Assembly: GCA_041320695.1 (NCBI GenBank)
Contig: JBGGOQ010000004.1
Coordinates: 86,289 to 150,288 of the forward strand
Length of the DNA: 64,000 nt
Origin: Caldicellulosiruptoraceae bacterium PP1
Lineage (GTDB): Bacteria; Bacillota; Thermoanaerobacteria; Caldicellulosiruptorales; Caldicellulosiruptoraceae
Direction: 5' to 3'
Shown: positions 10,001 to 18,109 of the stretch, one piece after another
Layout: every line of letters starts with the position of its first letter
Position numbering within the stretch: position 1 is the stretch's first letter
Position numbers and translations under genes: made by a program
Notes under the pieces: generated by a model
The model's input: the letters and a program-made list of their open reading frames with translations, nothing else
Database searches by the model: none
Told to the model about the DNA's origin: nothing

Positions 10001-10456
10001 TTTATAGCATATAAAGCTGATAAATTTCCAGATGGATACAAATTAGATAAAGATACAAAGCCAGTCTCATTAGCTACAGCATCAGGAGATAATCAAGTTA
10101 AAGTATACGGTCAAGGTGATGTTACAGTTGAAATTAATGTAACAGTACCACAAGGAACAGATGATGATATTATTTATATAGCAGGCTCATTTGCAAAAAT
10201 TGACATGAGCGATTGGAATCCAGGTGATGCAGACAATGCTTTAGAATTAATAAAGGTATCACAAGGTAATTACAAAGTTATCATTAAAGCAAATGATGGA
10301 GATGTTTTTGAATATAAATATACTAGAGGTTCATGGGCAACAGTTGAAAAAGGAGCAAATAAAGAAGAAATTAATAATAGAAAAATAGTTGTTAAAGCAG
10401 ATCAAAATAAAAAGATGGTAATTGATGACAAAATTGCAAACTGGGCTGATAAATAA
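7046..10456 (+). CDS. pulA: Secreted type I pullulanase, multi-domain
   Basis: Hydrolyses alpha-1,6 branch points of pullulan and starch dextrins outside the cell. It has 1136 residues and starts at TTG 9 nt after AAAGGAGG. A signal peptide (~30 residues) is followed by a CBM41-type starch-binding domain (~33-133, TTLIIHYYRY...WNLWIW), a second beta-sandwich with GTMNDWGG (~228-325), a CBM48 (~366-455), then the GH13 barrel. Family hallmarks are visible: YNWGYDP (~566-572), region I DVVFNH (612-617), region II GYRFD with nucleophile D687, region III GEGW with acid/base E716, and region IV HD with D803. The last ~112 residues (1024-1136) form a CBM20-like domain ending in WADK, shared with the next gene. 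It has no SLH domain, so it is free or held by other surface proteins. The hairpin at 10461-10490 separates it from the downstream gene. Confidence 0.93.
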   Translation: MKTNFNSRRILATFLLIIFALTLVPIASLADDNKTTLIIHYYRYNEDYQGWNLWIWPTKPNSAEGNAYAFTQKDDFGMVAKVELPGTVTEAGIIVRKGNWEAKDVGVDRFIKNINGTKEVWLIESEQPIYETQPQKTPKQTAYLDGLNTIVVKLAKKADISQKDALQGFSIKAFYDDIKIKKVEPVLPKVTKNVKPEDVGYELIDGGSKVRFILKPNSGDFKFTDTSGKLEVYLSGTMNDWGGTSSSEGKYKPLPNWKLTWNSEKGYYELIKDFGKDGINFGAKFKFTSWDGNEATWYPGGMGNDKVLQELYTGNEKITKVDQFKITTEDELEPQVPYTVSKNGFKSTIAIPRNILDNQKYFYNGNDLGSTYSQNSTSFRLWAPTAINVILRLYDDYKTNKYKEYEMQQSKNGTWFYKIPGNLKGKYYQYEVWLASNSLTDDTIRKNVVPDPYSKATSANSERTLIFDPKDTNPVGWENDSFVKTPNQEDAIIYETHVRDFTIDATSGIRPEFRGKYLGFTQENTKGPNGVKTGISHLKELGITHVHLLPTYDFATVDENKVNSGYNWGYDPVLYQNVEGSYATNPNGIARIKEYKQMVMALHKNGIGIIQDVVFNHTAQIGEASKFSIFDKIVPGYFYRLDKDGNYSNGSGIGNEVASEKPMVRKFIIDTLKYLTSEYHIDGYRFDLMAAIDRITMAQSQKEVREINPSAIFYGEGWLGGASALSPELRMEIGSKNQAGLHIAFFNDRIREAIRGNLDNESKGFMQGNYQNRPQDLKNGIKGAIDEFATDPDETINYVSAHDNLTLWDKLQLSAKNESDEVKDKMGRLANAIVLTTQGIPFLHGGVEFNRTKYMNNNSYNAGDKINKYDWNLKVKWFDTFKYYQGLIELRKAHSAFRLTTAEDINKYLKFIQTPSGTVGYELSYPNDTWNHIIVVYNATKQVKEINLPEGNWVVVGNGDEVGTTPIKKLANYVSSKAFVAPISTFIAYKADKFPDGYKLDKDTKPVSLATASGDNQVKVYGQGDVTVEINVTVPQGTDDDIIYIAGSFAKIDMSDWNPGDADNALELIKVSQGNYKVIIKANDGDVFEYKYTRGSWATVEKGANKEEINNRKIVVKADQNKKMVIDDKIANWADK

Positions 10457-10460
10457 GAAC

Positions 10461-10490
10461 TTTGGGGAATGTTTAATTAACATTCCCAAA
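10461..10490 (+). repeat. Intercistronic hairpin without U-tract
   Basis: GGGAATGTT (10465-10473) pairs with AACATTCCC (10479-10487), extended by TTT/AAA with one bulged G. No T run follows, so it is more likely an mRNA-stabilising or processing hairpin than a full terminator, and the downstream gene may be co-transcribed. Confidence 0.6.
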
Positions 10491-10521
10491 CTTAAAAAAG
10501 TAAAAAGGAGGAAAGAATACT

Positions 10522-13500
10522 ATGAAAAAATTATCTTTAAGAAAATTTATAGCTTTTTTCACCTTGCTTATCTTTACAATATCAATTTTCAATTTTAGCT
10601 TTTTTGAAAAAGCAAAGGCTCAAGATACTGTAAAAATAGTAGGTAACTGGGCTGATGCTGGTTCATGGAACTTTAATAATTCTACAATAGTGTTAAATGA
10701 ATCTATAACACCTGGACTTTATTATGGTGAATATACATTCACTACTGCAGGGACATATGAGTTCAAAGCAATGATAAATGGAAGTACATGGTGTACAGGT
10801 GCACCTAAGGTTGGTGGTGATAATACAAATATACCTATTACAGTAAGCAATAATCAGACAGTTAAATTCTGGTTTTTTAAAAATTCACAATTAGTAATAG
10901 ATAGTATCCATTTTCCTAATGGACCAGCAGATTTTACAGGGACACATGCAATCAAGTTTGTTGGATTAAATAATGAGTGGAATCCTGATGATGGTAAGTA
11001 TCAGTTTTCACCTGTCTTAAATGCTGCATATACTTATATTTTTGATAATACTAATAATGATAATACTGGTAATGAATTTAAAATAGTAGTTGGTGGGTTT
11101 GGTAATCTTTCTTGGGCGTGGAATGCTTCAGGAGATAATGGTGTAATCAATTTCAAAGATGGTGGAGGAAACGTTAATATACCAGCATTAAAAGAAAACG
11201 GTAATCTTTTAAAAACTAAATTTTATTTGGACTTGTTACATGGCTGGTTATTTACAGATAAAGATTTAGAAGTTGTACCAACTAATTTCACTAATAATGG
11301 AACTGTCTTTAATGGAGCTAATTTGCAAATATCAGCACCATTTAACACTCCAAATGCAAATCAGATAACTAAGACAATTGAATATGAAGTTTTGGATAAT
11401 CAAGGTAATATTTTAGTTAATAGAACTGCATATACTGGAGGTATTTTAGTAGATAATAGCTGGATTGATAAAAATATTGTTGTTAACATAATAACAACAA
11501 TTGGAAGCATCCAAAAAGTTACAACATATAATCTTACAGTGAAAAATATACCCACAGATATATTAGTGCAGGCTTTAGATAACTGTATCTATTCAACAGA
11601 TGTAAATAGCCTTGTTACTTTTGCAAATGGTGAAAGTAAGGATTCTGTAAGAAACAATTTTACAGTTGTTACAAATCAGGTATATAGTTTTATTTATGAT
11701 GGTCAAAATATAAATCTAAATATTTCACTCAATTGGCAGTCAAATAATACAAATGTTATTAATATAAATGGTTCAAATGCAAGTGTAACCAGACCAGATA
11801 ATGATACAACAGTAACGCTAAACGTTTATGCACAATATGGTCAAATTCTATCAACAAATTCAAAAAATATTGATATAAATGTTATAAAGAAATCAAATAT
11901 ACTTGGCGTTGAAGGCGGCATTCCAGTTACCTTTAAAGTAACACTTCCCCAAAATACACCACTTAATTCTGATGTTTATATAGCAGGAGATTTTGGAACA
12001 AATAAACTTCCTACTTGGAATCCAAGTGGTATTAAGCTAAACAATATAGGTGATTATACAAGAGAGATAACATTATATTTAACATCTGGGACAACAATTC
12101 AGTACAAGTATACAAGAGGAGACTGGGGCAAGGTTGAAAAAAGTTCTACTGGTGCTGAAATTGCAAATAGGACATTAAAAGTTGGTAATTCAGCAACCAC
12201 TCAAAATGATACAATAGCTTCTTTTGCAGACTTAGGGCCAACATCACCTTCAGTAACATTTGTAAAACCTAACCCTGTAACAGTTTTATTAAATGGACAG
12301 AAGAGCATTGTATATGGAGATATAGTTAAGTTATTTCCATCAGAAAAAGAAAATAAAATCACAATAGATACAACCACAGTGTCAAAGATTGATAATGATA
12401 AAAGTAATAAAGTTGTAGTATTTAATAAGATTTCTGAGAATCAAACACCAGCAGTAACAATTGAAAAAAAAGCTATTGAATTACTTAATAATAAAGATGT
12501 AAAACAACTTGAATTACAAATTGGTAAAACAACTGTTACAATAGATACTTATAAGTTACAGTCTGATAAAGACATTAGTATGTCCTTAAATTATGATGCA
12601 AATTTAAAAAATTTAGAGTCAAAATATATTCTAAAAGGATTAGATGTAAAGGTAACTAAAAAGCTCAATATTGATATTCGTGCTGATAATCAAACAATTG
12701 ACCTAAATGGCATATATATATCTACGGATATACCCTCAGATGCTATAGATAATGTTGTTTACTATTTAGATAATGGTAATTTAATACCAGTTAAAGATTT
12801 TATCAAACAAGAAAATAAAATTATTTTTAGAGCAAATAAAAGTGGCCAGTATGTGATAGCTAAAATTCAAAAACAGTTTAACGACTATGATATTGACTCA
12901 AACCAAGAAGACATATTTACATTAATCCAACTTGGTATTATAACAGGTGATGCTCAAAATAACATAAATCTTGATTCTAACATAAAAAGAAGTGAATTAG
13001 CAGCTTTAATAGCTCGTGCATATAATCTATCACCTATAACCTTCCAAGGGTATTTTAAAGATGTAGAACCAAATGCTTGGTACAGAGGATATGTTGAAGC
13101 ACTTAAAAATGCAAGTATTCTTGACGGATACAATGGGAATTTTAAACCTAATGACAATATAACAAAAGAACAACTAGCAAAGATTATTGTTCAAATGGCT
13201 AAACACCTAAATATTGATTTGGATAAAAGTGATGCAACAATAAATGACATTGACAAAGTATCAAATTGGGCAAAAGAGTATGTCAAATTAGCAGTTTCTG
13301 AAGGGTTAATTAAGCTTTCTGATAATAACATCAATCCTACATCTTATGCAACAAGATATGAGGTATTTAATGCAATATATAATTTATTGCAGAAAAAGAA
13401 TTCTACTTTAGAAAGCTATATAGGTAGTGATGTAAAACTTGTTCCAGGTGATCCAACAGGTATACCAGTCGAATTTATTGTTAAAGTTCCACAAAATACT

Positions 13501-13794
13501 CCTGATAATGAAAAAATTATTATAGCAGGAACATTTGCAAATTTAGGTTATACCGATTGGAATCCAGGAGATAGCGAATTAGCTTTAACAAAAATAGATA
13601 ATCAAACATATTCGATTACTATTTATATGAAGGAAGGAACTCAAATTCAATATAAATATGTTCGTGGAGATTGGTCTAAAGTTGAAAAAGATAAAAATGG
13701 TAATGAAATATCAAATAGAGTTATTACTGTGAAAAATGATGGAAGCGGAAAGATGACCATCAATGATGAAGTTCAAAAATGGGCTGATAAATAA
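10522..13794 (+). CDS. Non-catalytic SLH-anchored protein with starch-binding-like modules
   Basis: A 1090-residue secreted protein with no glycosidase domain that I can see. A long signal peptide (~34 residues, ending KAKAQ) precedes two aromatic-rich beta-sandwiches (~36-135, WADAGSWNF; ~140-235, VGLNNEWNPDDGKYQF) like the X25/CBM-type modules of pullulanases. Next come Ig-like segments, a CBM20-like domain (~466-573, VYIAGDFG...YKYTRGDWGKVEK), a linker domain, three SLH modules (~787-956, IKRSELAALIARAY, FKDVEPNAWYRGYVEAL, ITKEQLAKIIVQMAK), and a second CBM20-like domain (~979-1090) ending in WADK. The SLH block is internal rather than terminal. Its CBM20-like copies closely match the pullulanase tail. 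It probably sits in the S-layer and holds starch at the cell surface; binding is inferred. RBS AGGAGG lies just upstream. Confidence 0.85.
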   Translation: MKKLSLRKFIAFFTLLIFTISIFNFSFFEKAKAQDTVKIVGNWADAGSWNFNNSTIVLNESITPGLYYGEYTFTTAGTYEFKAMINGSTWCTGAPKVGGDNTNIPITVSNNQTVKFWFFKNSQLVIDSIHFPNGPADFTGTHAIKFVGLNNEWNPDDGKYQFSPVLNAAYTYIFDNTNNDNTGNEFKIVVGGFGNLSWAWNASGDNGVINFKDGGGNVNIPALKENGNLLKTKFYLDLLHGWLFTDKDLEVVPTNFTNNGTVFNGANLQISAPFNTPNANQITKTIEYEVLDNQGNILVNRTAYTGGILVDNSWIDKNIVVNIITTIGSIQKVTTYNLTVKNIPTDILVQALDNCIYSTDVNSLVTFANGESKDSVRNNFTVVTNQVYSFIYDGQNINLNISLNWQSNNTNVININGSNASVTRPDNDTTVTLNVYAQYGQILSTNSKNIDINVIKKSNILGVEGGIPVTFKVTLPQNTPLNSDVYIAGDFGTNKLPTWNPSGIKLNNIGDYTREITLYLTSGTTIQYKYTRGDWGKVEKSSTGAEIANRTLKVGNSATTQNDTIASFADLGPTSPSVTFVKPNPVTVLLNGQKSIVYGDIVKLFPSEKENKITIDTTTVSKIDNDKSNKVVVFNKISENQTPAVTIEKKAIELLNNKDVKQLELQIGKTTVTIDTYKLQSDKDISMSLNYDANLKNLESKYILKGLDVKVTKKLNIDIRADNQTIDLNGIYISTDIPSDAIDNVVYYLDNGNLIPVKDFIKQENKIIFRANKSGQYVIAKIQKQFNDYDIDSNQEDIFTLIQLGIITGDAQNNINLDSNIKRSELAALIARAYNLSPITFQGYFKDVEPNAWYRGYVEALKNASILDGYNGNFKPNDNITKEQLAKIIVQMAKHLNIDLDKSDATINDIDKVSNWAKEYVKLAVSEGLIKLSDNNINPTSYATRYEVFNAIYNLLQKKNSTLESYIGSDVKLVPGDPTGIPVEFIVKVPQNTPDNEKIIIAGTFANLGYTDWNPGDSELALTKIDNQTYSITIYMKEGTQIQYKYVRGDWSKVEKDKNGNEISNRVITVKNDGSGKMTINDEVQKWADK

Positions 13795-13815
13795 AGTGCA
13801 ACTTAAATATCAATA

Positions 13816-13845
13816 AAGGATTGGGGGATTTTTCTCCCAATCCTT
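13816..13845 (+). repeat. Gene-end hairpin without U-tract
   Basis: AAGGATTGGGGGA (13816-13828) pairs with TCTCCCAATCCTT (13833-13845) with one G-T wobble. AACTATTAT follows rather than a T run. It is the second of three such hairpins at gene ends in the starch island. Confidence 0.55.
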
Positions 13846-13871
13846 AACTATTATATATGGAGAGATGATAT

Positions 13872-15806
13872 ATGTTTACAAAAAAAGTATTAAAAATATT
13901 TAAATCCTATTCTAATATGAAAAGAATGAAATTAATTATTATAGCATTATTATCTATAATTGCCTTAATATTAACTACAGGTAGTATAGTGTTATCAAAT
14001 AATATTGTTACGAATTCCCAAATAAATGCAGCAAGGAATGTTAAAAATTCTTTATCTAAGGAACTTGAGTACTATTTTGCCTTGATTCCAATCCAAGCAG
14101 ATTCATTTACAAATAGCAACAACATAAAAAATTTTTTTATTAATTATAATATACTTGATGATTTTGACAAATATTCTATTGAAAATTCAATACAAACGTA
14201 TATAAATTCAATTGCTGAAACATCAAAGATAATAACTTCACTAGCATATATACCCCAAAATAAAAACATAACTGTTCAAACAAGAGGATTATGCCCCTAC
14301 AACAATGATATTATTAAAGAAAAAAGAGATATTGTTGATAAAATAGAAACTGATGGCTGGGGAATAATGCCTATTGGAATTGAAAAAGAGCTTGATGTTC
14401 CAAAGGAACAATTAGGTACCAATTTATCATATTTTAAAAAAATAAAGGATAAGACAAAAAATGGAAATGATACTTTGCTCATAATAAACATATCTTATGA
14501 CAAAATTGCAGAATATTTAAATAATAAAAATAACAATAAAAATATTGCATTAGTATTTAATAATAAAATAATTTATAAGGGAGAGAAAATAAAAGATATT
14601 AAGCAAAAATTGATTAGTAATAGCGAAAGTTATAGATATGAAGGAAACAAGTTTATTTATACCTCAATGCTCACTAATTTACCTATATCATTGTACTTTG
14701 AAACTAACATAGTTAGTAATAAAATACAATACATACCATTTATATTTTCGCTAATAATTTTGATAATTTTATATAAATTTATAGATAAACTAATAAATAA
14801 TATTTTGGGAGAAATAAATTTAATAAACAAACACATATGTAATGAGGAAATAAATAAAAATAAAATTGTTTATTTAAATGATATGTTATCATCTGCAGAT
14901 TCATTGTCTAAAATCAAAGAAGAAACAGAATCAAAAAATAAGGAAATTACATTATCAATAAAGGAAGCAATTAATAACACCCAATTAGCAGTGAACAATA
15001 TTATGCAATCAATACAACAAATACAAAATAACCTAAGAGATAGTTTATCACAGTGGTTATCTTTCAGAAGAAGTTATTTTGCATTGGATACAAACATTAA
15101 TTATCTAAATGAAATGAAATATCAGTTTAATAAAAATATAAATAATAACAACCAACGAATTATAGATGATATGATAAAAACAAAAGATGAAACTCAAAAT
15201 ATATTAGAAAAACTTGAAGATATTCAACATCGACAAAAATTTATCAATAAACAGTATTTATATCTTAATGAATCATTGAACGGGATAAAAGACCTTAAAA
15301 AAATACGTAGTGATATATTTCCAACTATTGAACAGTTAGATTTAATTTCAATTAATACAATTATTAAAACAGCTAAAGATGAGTCAAATACAACACTAAA
15401 CATAATAAGCTATAGTATTGTCGAAAACACAAAAATAATTAAACAAAATATTGAGGCTATAAACTTAACGATAGATAAATTAATAGAAAATATCAAGGAT
15501 GATACGTCAGAGAATTACAATGAAGAGAAAGAAAACATATATTATGATTATAATTCCTCAATATCAGCTATTCAATTAAAGTCGAAAATGGTTGATACAC
15601 TTTCAAATCAAGTAGGCGAAATATGCAGTAGTATTACTAATATATATAGAGATAATGCCCATGTAATAGATGAAGTTATTCAAAAACAAAATTTACTTAT
15701 ACAACTTAATGAAGATTATAAAAAGCTATTAGCCAATATGCAAATAACTGCTGAACAAATGCTTGATAAATTAAATTACATTGAAAAATATTGGAGTGAA
15801 AAGTAA
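13872..15806 (+). CDS. Membrane protein with extracytoplasmic sensor-like domain and long coiled coil
   Basis: Function not recognised. It has 644 residues: a transmembrane segment (~20-45), an extracytoplasmic region of about 240 residues, a second transmembrane segment (~285-305, FIFSLIILIILY), then about 335 cytoplasmic residues rich in N, K, Q and I with heptad character (ESKNKEITLSIKEAINNTQ...). The layout is that of a chemoreceptor, but the conserved MCP signalling hairpin, which is clear in the gene at 47687, is absent, as are kinase, GGDEF and HTH domains. Its stop overlaps the start of the next gene (TAATG), which encodes a protein of the same layout and size, implying a translationally coupled, probably interacting pair. 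GGAGAG at 13859 is the ribosome binding site. It may be a degenerate chemoreceptor or a new sensor type. Confidence 0.75.
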   Translation: MFTKKVLKIFKSYSNMKRMKLIIIALLSIIALILTTGSIVLSNNIVTNSQINAARNVKNSLSKELEYYFALIPIQADSFTNSNNIKNFFINYNILDDFDKYSIENSIQTYINSIAETSKIITSLAYIPQNKNITVQTRGLCPYNNDIIKEKRDIVDKIETDGWGIMPIGIEKELDVPKEQLGTNLSYFKKIKDKTKNGNDTLLIINISYDKIAEYLNNKNNNKNIALVFNNKIIYKGEKIKDIKQKLISNSESYRYEGNKFIYTSMLTNLPISLYFETNIVSNKIQYIPFIFSLIILIILYKFIDKLINNILGEINLINKHICNEEINKNKIVYLNDMLSSADSLSKIKEETESKNKEITLSIKEAINNTQLAVNNIMQSIQQIQNNLRDSLSQWLSFRRSYFALDTNINYLNEMKYQFNKNINNNNQRIIDDMIKTKDETQNILEKLEDIQHRQKFINKQYLYLNESLNGIKDLKKIRSDIFPTIEQLDLISINTIIKTAKDESNTTLNIISYSIVENTKIIKQNIEAINLTIDKLIENIKDDTSENYNEEKENIYYDYNSSISAIQLKSKMVDTLSNQVGEICSSITNIYRDNAHVIDEVIQKQNLLIQLNEDYKKLLANMQITAEQMLDKLNYIEKYWSEK

Positions 15807-17731
15807 TGAAAAGAATAAATATTGAAAAAAATAAAATAACTTCTGATATTTTTAAATTGCTTGTAATAATGTTTTCTATATTAATATTATTAACAGTAAT
15901 TATAAATTACACTATTCGTAAATCAAATATTAAGAAAGAAATTGAATTAAATTTAAACAATTCAATAAAAAATCAAACTAAAATAATAGAAAGTAAACTT
16001 ATTAGTTACACTGATGTCTTAAATTCATTTACATTAAACAGAGATCTAATAAATTATATTTTTTTAAGTAAAAGTGAAAGATATAAAACCGAGAATAAAG
16101 CATTATCCAACTTATTAGAAGAAAATCTTAAGAATACAGCAAAACAAGTGAGTGGTTTGGTTTATATGCTTTCAAGAAATGGTGAGGAATTTTTGTTTAG
16201 CAGTAGCAATAAGTTAGTTTTTAATAAAGACACTATTTCTAAATTAAAGTTAATTGGCGAAATTGAAGGAGATATGCCAGTATCAGTATATTTACTTAAC
16301 AAAAACATAGTTTTATCTTCTGATATATTAAATATAGTTTCATTGACAAAAGTTGGTAAAATATATTTATTAATTGATACAGATAAATACATTTATCAAA
16401 GTAATATAATTAAAAATCAATATAGGTTATCAGGTATTGAGATATCAGCAAAAAATAATTTACTATATAACAGCAAATTTAAAGGAAAAGGCTATATTAT
16501 TAAAGAGGATATGTTTTTAAATAATATGTTTTCTGTAAAATACTATATTTCTAAAGCAGAAGTATATAAAAAAGAATATTTATTAATATATCTTTATATC
16601 TTTATTACTATAATTTCATTATTGTTTATAATAATTACTGCTTATCAAACAGGTATATTTTTCAATAATAGACTTAAAAACTTAAATAACATTATTAATT
16701 TGGTAAAAAATAAAGATTTGCAAGTAAAACCAATTGTTGATGACAAAGAAGACGAAGTTATAAAAAATTTATATAATTCTTTTTATAAAATTATTTTGGA
16801 ATTAAAAAATCAAATTAAATCATTATATGAAATATCAATATCTAAAGAATTTAAAATAAGTAGCATCAATGAATTTATAGTTGAAAACAATAAATACCAA
16901 TTAATGTTACAAAATCTAATTGAAGCAACTGTTGAAAATGCTGAAAAAAATAAAAATAATAATCTTGAAATAGTGGAGCTATTAAATAATTATAGTATTA
17001 AATCAAATGATATAGAGAATATGGTTGATGAACAAATATTAATTATGGAAGAATTAAATAGTTTTATCACTAGAATGGAATTAAATATTAAAAATAAATT
17101 AGATTCATTTAGTAATTTTAATAAAATTATTGATACAATCCTTTTAATAAGCGTTTATGCAAAAAAAGAAATAATGAAATTAATAAAATTATTTAACAAA
17201 TTAACTGATAATATTAATACTCTTAAATTTATAAGTGTTTCAATTAAAATAGAATTAGAAAATAGCAAAATGAAAGAACAATTAAGTACATTGACAGCAA
17301 TAGGTAGTTTTGCTGAAACAATAAATAACAAATTGATAGAATACAATAAATTAACAAATAATTTATATCAAAATATATATGAGTTAGATAAAGACATTGA
17401 AGATATTAAAAAACAATCATATACAGAGATAAAATTTTTAAATAACACATTATATAAACTTAAAGAGATTATGGTTGACATTAGTAATATATCTGAAATA
17501 TCTAAAAATATTAACCAACAAATAAAAGATTATTTAGATAAATTAGAGTTGCTTAAAAATAAGTTTTTAGAAGGTGTAAGATTTTCTGACAGAATAAAAA
17601 AAGAAGTAGATGATATTGCTAATAAGTCAGAGCAGATAAAAGAAGGAATAACAATAATAGGCAACAATGCAAGTATAATGAATAATCATATCGCTAATAT
17701 AAACAATTATATTAGTTCTTTTAAATTATAA
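15806..17731 (+). CDS. Second membrane sensor-like coiled-coil protein
   Basis: Function not recognised. It has 641 residues with the same plan as its upstream partner: transmembrane segment (~18-40), about 220 residues outside, second transmembrane segment (~262-288, LYIFITIISLLFIIITAY), then a ~350-residue coiled-coil-rich cytoplasmic part (IKSLYEISIS..., NKNNNLEIVELLNN...). No MCP hairpin, kinase, GGDEF, EAL or HTH domain is seen. The ATG overlaps the previous stop by one base and TTGGAGTG precedes it, so translation is coupled. The two proteins share length and topology but only weak sequence likeness by eye. Just downstream is a 67-residue LuxR/GerE-type HTH protein that could act as the output. 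Confidence 0.75.
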   Translation: MKRINIEKNKITSDIFKLLVIMFSILILLTVIINYTIRKSNIKKEIELNLNNSIKNQTKIIESKLISYTDVLNSFTLNRDLINYIFLSKSERYKTENKALSNLLEENLKNTAKQVSGLVYMLSRNGEEFLFSSSNKLVFNKDTISKLKLIGEIEGDMPVSVYLLNKNIVLSSDILNIVSLTKVGKIYLLIDTDKYIYQSNIIKNQYRLSGIEISAKNNLLYNSKFKGKGYIIKEDMFLNNMFSVKYYISKAEVYKKEYLLIYLYIFITIISLLFIIITAYQTGIFFNNRLKNLNNIINLVKNKDLQVKPIVDDKEDEVIKNLYNSFYKIILELKNQIKSLYEISISKEFKISSINEFIVENNKYQLMLQNLIEATVENAEKNKNNNLEIVELLNNYSIKSNDIENMVDEQILIMEELNSFITRMELNIKNKLDSFSNFNKIIDTILLISVYAKKEIMKLIKLFNKLTDNINTLKFISVSIKIELENSKMKEQLSTLTAIGSFAETINNKLIEYNKLTNNLYQNIYELDKDIEDIKKQSYTEIKFLNNTLYKLKEIMVDISNISEISKNINQQIKDYLDKLELLKNKFLEGVRFSDRIKKEVDDIANKSEQIKEGITIIGNNASIMNNHIANINNYISSFKL

Positions 17732-17771
17732 ATTAAAATTGTTCATGTAATTGTTAAGGAGGGCAGGAAGT

Positions 17772-17975
17772 ATGAGTTACCAAATTTTGACCGATAGAGA
17801 AAGAGAGATTGTAAAATTAATAGCTGAAGGCAATACTAATAAACAAATTGCATTTTTTTTAAAAATAAGTGAGCATACTGTTAAAACACACATAAAAAAT
17901 ATTATGCTTAAAACAAAATCAGAAAACAGAAGTCAAATAACAAGTTACTATTATAAAAATATGAATGCTGAATAA
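17772..17975 (+). CDS. Stand-alone LuxR/GerE-type HTH DNA-binding protein
   Basis: A 67-residue protein that is essentially one LuxR-type helix-turn-helix: [40 protein letters not shown]. There is no receiver or ligand domain, so it resembles B. subtilis GerE (74 residues) in size and build. I place the start at the ATG at 17772 because AAGGAGG (17756-17762) lies 9 nt upstream; the longer frame from TTG at 17751 would start before the ribosome binding site. It is 40 bp downstream of the paired membrane proteins and 134 bp upstream of the amylase gene. It may control the starch island or be a sporulation-type regulator; the sequence does not say which. Confidence 0.85.
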   Translation: MSYQILTDREREIVKLIAEGNTNKQIAFFLKISEHTVKTHIKNIMLKTKSENRSQITSYYYKNMNAE

Positions 17976-18109
17976 TTCAATTATACAAAAATAGTATTAC
18001 GAAAAAAGAGTGATTTTAAAAAAAAATAAAAATGTTACCATAATAATTATAAGAATTTTTAAATATTTTATTTAAATAATACAAATATCTTGCAAGAGGA
18101 GGAACTTAA

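Noticed and set aside
13872..17731. Calling the two coiled-coil membrane proteins chemoreceptors
   Set aside because: The invariant MCP hairpin present in the gene at 47687 is absent from both.
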